From assembly GCF_022678485.1 (NCBI RefSeq), contig NZ_JALBYP010000035.1:186001-250000 (forward strand): 64,000 nt of DNA, given 5' to 3'. Under the pieces are notes generated by a model that did not search any database, was not told the origin of the DNA, and was given only the letters and a program-made list of their open reading frames with translations. Below are positions 59,476-64,000 of this stretch, one piece after another (the stretch's first letter is position 1; every line of letters starts with the position of its first letter). A program made the position numbers and the translations under genes. This DNA is from Aliiroseovarius sediminis. GTDB lineage: Bacteria > Pseudomonadota > Alphaproteobacteria > Rhodobacterales > Rhodobacteraceae.

Positions 59476-60303
59476 ATGCACAGTTTACAGAAGCACCAAG
59501 ATCTCGGACTGACCACCCACGTCCAAATGCGACTTGGATCATGGCTGATACCGCCATTCTCTAGAACGATAGCTGCGGCATCATGGCTTTTGATTTCAGC
59601 GAGGATCAGAGCAGCACTTTCTCGACCAACGCAAGAACAGCTTTGTGACCATGTGGCCGAAGTTGCATCGGCCCAAACCGACGTACCTCTGTCGGTCGTG
59701 AAAGCTATCTCACTAATCGAAACCGCCCGCAAAGAACAAGGTCAACTGCGCGCGTGGCCATGGACGGTGAGTATGCAGGGCGAGAGTGTTTGGTTTACCT
59801 CACCACAAGACGCAAAAACCTATGCCCATCGTCATTTCAAAGTCGGTGTGCGCAGTTTCGATGTTGGCTGCTTCGAATTCAGTTACAAATGGCATCATCA
59901 ACACTTTTCTTCTATCGACGAAATGTTGGCCCCCAAACAGAACGCGCTATACGCTGCGCGTTTCTTATCAAAGCTGTTTCGGGAATTCGGCGACTGGATG
60001 TTGGCCGCGGGCGTATTCCATTCGCAAACGCCAGCGTTGGCCAAGGAATACAAACAACATTTTTTCAGAAATGACGCCCGCGTATTGGCGCAAGGCCCCG
60101 CGTCGGCGAACGATCCGTCCCCGACAAGCAGTCAATCACCGACAGCTGGGTTAAGATACCAACCGCCAACCCCAGCGCGCGGAAATACCTACCAATTACT
60201 TCGGGATAGCGACGCGGGCACGCCACTTGGATCACTTGTGCCGCAGAACGCAAACGCCGCATGGCGCGGCATCATTTTCGTGTCGCGGAAGAGGTTTTGG
60301 TAA
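59476..60303 (+). CDS. Lytic transglycosylase-like protein of the flagellar locus
   Basis: 275 residues from the ATG at 59476; 59527 (MRLGSWLIPPF) and 59365 are alternatives, and none has a good ribosome binding site. After a hydrophobic N-terminal part, the domain VPLSVVKAISLIETARKEQGQLRAWPWTVS...FDVGCFEFSYKWHHQHFSSIDEM...ARFLSKLF resembles SLT-fold transglycosylases; the E in LIETA is the candidate catalytic residue. It could open peptidoglycan for the rod. Its TAA overlaps the flhA ATG. Confidence 0.75.
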   Translation: MHSLQKHQDLGLTTHVQMRLGSWLIPPFSRTIAAASWLLISARIRAALSRPTQEQLCDHVAEVASAQTDVPLSVVKAISLIETARKEQGQLRAWPWTVSMQGESVWFTSPQDAKTYAHRHFKVGVRSFDVGCFEFSYKWHHQHFSSIDEMLAPKQNALYAARFLSKLFREFGDWMLAAGVFHSQTPALAKEYKQHFFRNDARVLAQGPASANDPSPTSSQSPTAGLRYQPPTPARGNTYQLLRDSDAGTPLGSLVPQNANAAWRGIIFVSRKRFW

Positions 60304-62384
60304 TGCCCTCCATCAAAGACATCTTCCAGCCGACCATCCTGCTGGCGCTTGCACTGATGGCGATCATCGTCATGATGATTTTACCTATGCCCGCTTGGGT
60401 CTTGGATGTTGGACTGGCCGCCTCATTTGCGCTGGCGATCCTAATGTTCACCGTGACATTATTCATCGAACGCCCGTTGGATTTTTCAGCTTTTCCGACA
60501 GTCTTGCTGGCATCTCTCATGTTGCGTTTGTCGTTGAATGTATCATCAACGAAACTGATCATCGGGCAAGGACACACCGGCACATCCGCCGCTGGCAGCG
60601 TGATCGAAGGGTTCGCCAGCTTTGTTATGGGCGGTAGCATCCTGCTGGGCTTGGTCGTTTTCTGTGTTCTTTTGATCGTGAACTTCATCGTGATTACGAA
60701 AGGCGCCGCTCGGATGGCAGAAGTCGGCGCGAGGTTTGCGTTGGACGGCATGCCCGGCAAACAACTTGCTATCGACAGCGATATGTCTGCCGGGGCGATT
60801 GACCATACCGAAGCCAAAGCCCGCCGCGAGAAGGAGCAAGCTGAGACAACATTCTTCGGCTCCCTCGATGGCGCCTCCAAATTTGTAAAGGGCGATGCGA
60901 TCGCCGGGCTTTTGATCACTTTTCTGAACCTGGTCATGGGGTTGGTGATCGGCGTGGTAATCCATGACATGGAAATTTCGCGCGCCTTCCAAACCTACGC
61001 AATCTTAACCGTCGGTGATGGCTTGGTGACGCAGATTCCCGCGGTTGTAATCTCTATTGCTTCCGCGCTTTTGCTTGCGCGCGGCGGCACGTCGGGTTCG
61101 ACCGATCTCGCGCTGTTTTCACAGTTGGGCAAATATCCCTCAGCGCTGGCGACAGTGGCTGTATTGATGGCGTTGTTCGGGCTTGTGCCGGGTCTGCCTT
61201 TCGTACCCTTTATGGTGGGGGCGCTTGCATTGGCGGCTGCAGCTTGGAAAGGCCAAAAGATCCAGAAAACAAAGGCGAAGGATGAAGCCGTCGACCTGGT
61301 TGACACAGATTTCGCGCCGCAGAAAGAAAGCCTTGGAGACATTTTGGATCTGGACGATATTCATGTCGAGTTTGCGCCTGATCTTGTTTCGATGGTGCTG
61401 GACCCTGCTACAGGCCTGGACGCCCGGATTTCAAGCATTCGCAACCACATCGCCGGGTCGTTTGGGTTGATTCTTCCCGAAATCCGACTAACCGACAACA
61501 GCACCCTGCCGCCCGGCACGTATGCCATCAAGATTCAAGGCGTCGAACAGGCGCGCAACGTTTTGCATCCCGATCATGCGTTGGTCATCCTGTCTGGTGA
61601 CGATGGCGACGTACCTGCGGGCGAAGATGTGAAAGAGCCCGTGTACGGTGCTCCAGCCCGCTGGATCAGCGACGATACTCACGAAGCGGCCGCGTTGTCA
61701 GGCTGCGCGGTCGTCGCCCCGACCGAGGTACTTGCGACACATCTGCTTGAGGTGATGAAACGCAACTTTTCACGGCTTTTGGGGTTCAAAGCGCTGCGAC
61801 GTCTGCTGGATGAATTCGTCAACCTGTCTGACACGCCGCGCGCCGAAGCAAATCATCGTTTGTTAGACGAACTCATCCCCGAGAAAGTACCGCTGGACCT
61901 GCTGCATGCCGTATTGCGTCTGCTTTTGGAGGAGCGTGTCTCGATCCGCAATCTACCTCTGATCATCGAAAGCATTGCTGAAGCCCGACCGACGTTTTCC
62001 TCGCCCGACGCGATTTGTGAGTATGTGCGCCAACGGCTCGGCTTCCAACTGGTCGCAGAATTGAAGCGCGAAGACGGGACCGTTCCATTGGTTCAACTTG
62101 CACCGGAGTGGGAAGCGATGTTCCAGTCGCACCAACTGGAAGGCGACCGTGGCAGCGATATTGCCTTGCCGCCAGAGGACTTCAACAAACTGGCAAATGC
62201 GGTCGCCGACCGTGTCGCGCGCGCCGGCGAGAACGGTATATATCCGGCTGTCGTGACCTCTTCTCGGCGGCGACGCTTTCTTAAAACAGTTTTGTCGGCG
62301 AAGGGCATCGCCAACCCTGTTCTATCTTTCGAGGAAATCGGGACCGAGGCCAAACCATCCTTGGTCGGCATGATCCCCGCATGA
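60303..62384 (+). CDS. flhA: Flagellar export apparatus protein FlhA
   Basis: 693 residues from MPSIKDIFQPTILLALALMAI. The N-terminal half has about eight membrane segments and the FHIPEP-family loop VITKGAARMAEVGARFALDGMPGKQLAIDSDMSAG. The cytoplasmic half includes RNLPLIIESIAEARP. FlhA forms the nonameric ring of the export gate. The start overlaps the previous stop (TAATG). Confidence 0.97.
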   Translation: MPSIKDIFQPTILLALALMAIIVMMILPMPAWVLDVGLAASFALAILMFTVTLFIERPLDFSAFPTVLLASLMLRLSLNVSSTKLIIGQGHTGTSAAGSVIEGFASFVMGGSILLGLVVFCVLLIVNFIVITKGAARMAEVGARFALDGMPGKQLAIDSDMSAGAIDHTEAKARREKEQAETTFFGSLDGASKFVKGDAIAGLLITFLNLVMGLVIGVVIHDMEISRAFQTYAILTVGDGLVTQIPAVVISIASALLLARGGTSGSTDLALFSQLGKYPSALATVAVLMALFGLVPGLPFVPFMVGALALAAAAWKGQKIQKTKAKDEAVDLVDTDFAPQKESLGDILDLDDIHVEFAPDLVSMVLDPATGLDARISSIRNHIAGSFGLILPEIRLTDNSTLPPGTYAIKIQGVEQARNVLHPDHALVILSGDDGDVPAGEDVKEPVYGAPARWISDDTHEAAALSGCAVVAPTEVLATHLLEVMKRNFSRLLGFKALRRLLDEFVNLSDTPRAEANHRLLDELIPEKVPLDLLHAVLRLLLEERVSIRNLPLIIESIAEARPTFSSPDAICEYVRQRLGFQLVAELKREDGTVPLVQLAPEWEAMFQSHQLEGDRGSDIALPPEDFNKLANAVADRVARAGENGIYPAVVTSSRRRRFLKTVLSAKGIANPVLSFEEIGTEAKPSLVGMIPA

Positions 62385-63154
62385 CCGACGAACTGGCGCA
62401 AATTTTGAGCTTCGCCCAGCAATTGCTGCAGTACGGCGCCATCATCTTTCTGCGCGTGGGCGCCGCAATGGCTGTTCTGCCCGCTTTTGGGGAAAAGTCT
62501 GTTCCCGCGCGGGTCCGCCTGTTTCTGGGGTTGGCTTTTACTGTCATCGTTGCGCCAAGCGTCACGCCCGATATTGCAATCGGTACGATGTTGCCAGATC
62601 TGGGCCTGCTTTATATCTCGGAGCCTTTGATTGGTTTGGGCTTCGGAATCGCCATCCGTCTTATGATCATGGCGCTGCAAGTCGCGGGAAGCATTGCTGC
62701 CCAGTCGACATCGCTGGCACAGTTGATGGGTGGCGCGAACGCCGATCCGCAACCCGCGATCGGGCATGTTCTGGTTGTGGCGGGGCTGGCGTTGGCGGCT
62801 ATGATGGGCTTGCACGTCAAACTGGCCGAAGCGTTGATTCTGACCTATCGCGTGTTTCCCATTGGCGCATTTCCTGAAACACAGGCGTTTTCCGATTGGG
62901 GCATCCGGCAGATTGCGGAAGCGTTTTCGCTGGCTTTCACGCTGGCTGCACCCTTCGTCATCGTGTCGCTTCTTTATAACGTTGCCCTTGGCGTTATCAA
63001 CCGAGCGATGCCTCAACTGATGGTCGCTTTTGTCGGCGCCCCTGCAATTACTGCGGGTGGCTTGATCCTGTTACTTCTGACGGCCCCGCTTCTTCTGCCG
63101 GTCTGGCAAGCCGCACTTGAGGCGGTGTTGGCCAATCCGTTCGGAGGCTGGTGA
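62381..63154 (+). CDS. fliR: Flagellar export gate protein FliR
   Basis: 257 residues, almost all hydrophobic, with GAAMAVLPAFGEKSVPARVRLFLGLAFTVIV and ISEPLIGLGFGIAIRLMIMALQVAGSIAAQSTSLAQL typical of FliR. It sits in the export gate with FliP and FliQ. It overlaps flhA by 4 bases (ATGA) and flhB by one base (TGATG). Confidence 0.95.
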   Translation: MTDELAQILSFAQQLLQYGAIIFLRVGAAMAVLPAFGEKSVPARVRLFLGLAFTVIVAPSVTPDIAIGTMLPDLGLLYISEPLIGLGFGIAIRLMIMALQVAGSIAAQSTSLAQLMGGANADPQPAIGHVLVVAGLALAAMMGLHVKLAEALILTYRVFPIGAFPETQAFSDWGIRQIAEAFSLAFTLAAPFVIVSLLYNVALGVINRAMPQLMVAFVGAPAITAGGLILLLLTAPLLLPVWQAALEAVLANPFGGW

Positions 63155-64000
63155 TGTCCGACTCCGAAGACGATGACAGCAAACAACACGAACCGACCCA
63201 GAAGAAACTGGATGACGCTCGAAAACGGGGCGAGGTGCCACGCTCGGCCGATCTGAACACGGCAATGTCATATATGACCTTCCTGCTGATCGCCGCGTCG
63301 TTGGGGGCGGCAAGCTTGAAGGGCATAGGTGCGTTTCTTGCGGGGATCCTTGCCCGATCAGACCAGATTGCCGAGGCTGTCTTTCAGGGCGGCGCCCCAT
63401 TTTCGGGCACACTTCTAATGGGTATCGGCACGCACATGGCACCGTGGCTTCTGACACCCGCTGTGGCTGTTTTAATCCTGACCATCGCGACCCGTAGCTT
63501 CGTCGTCGCGCCCGAAAAATTGCAGCCGAAACTCAGCCGACTGTCGTTGATTTCAAACGCAAAAAACAAGTTTGGCCGCTCTGGCTTGTTCGAGTTTCTG
63601 AAAAGCTTTGTTAAACTGACGATCTATGCGCTTGTGCTTGGTCTGTTCATCTGGGTCAACCTGCCCGAGATGCTGGCAACGCTGTCGCTGAGCGCGGGCA
63701 TGACGACCGTGGTCCTTCTTGAATTGTGCCTCAAGTTCCTCACGCTGGTCTTGTTGGTCGCGCTAATCATCGGCGGCATAGATTATTTCTGGCAATATAA
63801 CGAGCATCTGCGAAAGAACCGCATGTCACACAAAGACCTCATGGACGAAATGAAGCAGAACGAGGGCGACCCTCATATGAAGTCTATGCGCCGACAGAAA
63901 GGGTATGATATTGCGATGAACCAAATGCTGGCCGATGTACCCGATGCGGATGTGATCGTAGTAAACCCCACGCATTATGCAATCGCATTGAAATGGTCGC
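63154..64000 (+). CDS. flhB: Flagellar export switch protein FlhB, cut by the window end
   Basis: 282 codons are seen before the window ends. It starts MSDSEDDDSKQHEPTQKKLDDARKRGEVPRSADLN, the family start (EPTxKKxxxARKxGxVxxS). Four membrane segments follow, then NRMSHKDLMDEMKQNEGDPHMKSMRRQ. The self-cleavage site N271-P272-T273-H274 is present close to the cut. FlhB changes export specificity from rod/hook to filament proteins. About 75-85 residues are probably missing. Confidence 0.96.
   Translation, partial: MSDSEDDDSKQHEPTQKKLDDARKRGEVPRSADLNTAMSYMTFLLIAASLGAASLKGIGAFLAGILARSDQIAEAVFQGGAPFSGTLLMGIGTHMAPWLLTPAVAVLILTIATRSFVVAPEKLQPKLSRLSLISNAKNKFGRSGLFEFLKSFVKLTIYALVLGLFIWVNLPEMLATLSLSAGMTTVVLLELCLKFLTLVLLVALIIGGIDYFWQYNEHLRKNRMSHKDLMDEMKQNEGDPHMKSMRRQKGYDIAMNQMLADVPDADVIVVNPTHYAIALKWS

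Overview
The window reads as a chromosomal segment of a marine Rhodobacterales (Roseobacter-group) alphaproteobacterium. The support is gene content and order rather than any marker alone: ccoNOQP followed by ccoGHIS, an FnrL-type regulator beside an oxygen-independent coproporphyrinogen oxidase, a groESL operon with a CIRCE operator, an atpHAGDC operon without F0 genes, a hisC-tyrC-extensin run, DUF2125/DUF2161/DUF938 proteins, and a flagellar cluster of the roseobacter layout (fliP-N-H-F divergent from fliL...motA...flhA-fliR-flhB). No rRNA, tRNA, CRISPR or intact insertion sequence was seen.

Region 1 (1-18131) is a microaerobic respiration island. A LuxR-type response regulator is followed by the cbb3 oxidase assembly genes ccoGHIS and the structural genes ccoNOQP (all minus), a universal stress protein, fnrL, hemN, a secreted lipase-like hydrolase, a Nudix hydrolase, a bactofilin-like membrane protein, groESL and a di-heme cytochrome c peroxidase. 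Perfect or near-perfect FNR boxes (TTGAT-N4-ATCAA type) lie before ccoG, between ccoN and the stress protein, between fnrL and hemN, and before the peroxidase, so most of this region looks like one FnrL regulon around its own regulator.

Region 2 (18142-38679) is housekeeping: a DUF2161 protein, a family II pyrophosphatase, an EamA exporter, a HAD phosphatase, a MaoC hydratase, a small lipoprotein, ribF, a Dabb protein, a YcgN-type protein, threonine aldolase, an alpha/beta hydrolase, an HCCA isomerase, prs, atpHAGDC, two methyltransferases, gloB and clpA. Region 3 (38680-40344) is gene-poor and carries a transposase-like gene broken over several frames.

Region 4 (40345-51373) begins with a non-flagellar MotA/ExbB-like plus MotB/OmpA-like pair with very long coiled coils, then chaC, a DUF2125 protein, extensin-like, tyrC and hisC, rpsD, a Hint-domain protein and an FMN-dependent alpha-hydroxy-acid dehydrogenase. 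Region 5 (51383-64000) is the flagellar cluster: export gate (fliP, fliR, flhA, flhB), basal body (fliF, fliH, fliN, fliL), stator gene motA, and four less characterised companions (a membrane-anchored small protein, a MotE-like protein, a 713-residue secreted protein and a transglycosylase-like protein). Most are joined by 4-8 base overlaps, and flhB runs off the end of the window.

Starts were trimmed where a longer open frame lacked family similarity or a ribosome binding site. Functional names rest on recognising motifs and sequence families by eye; no database search was possible.
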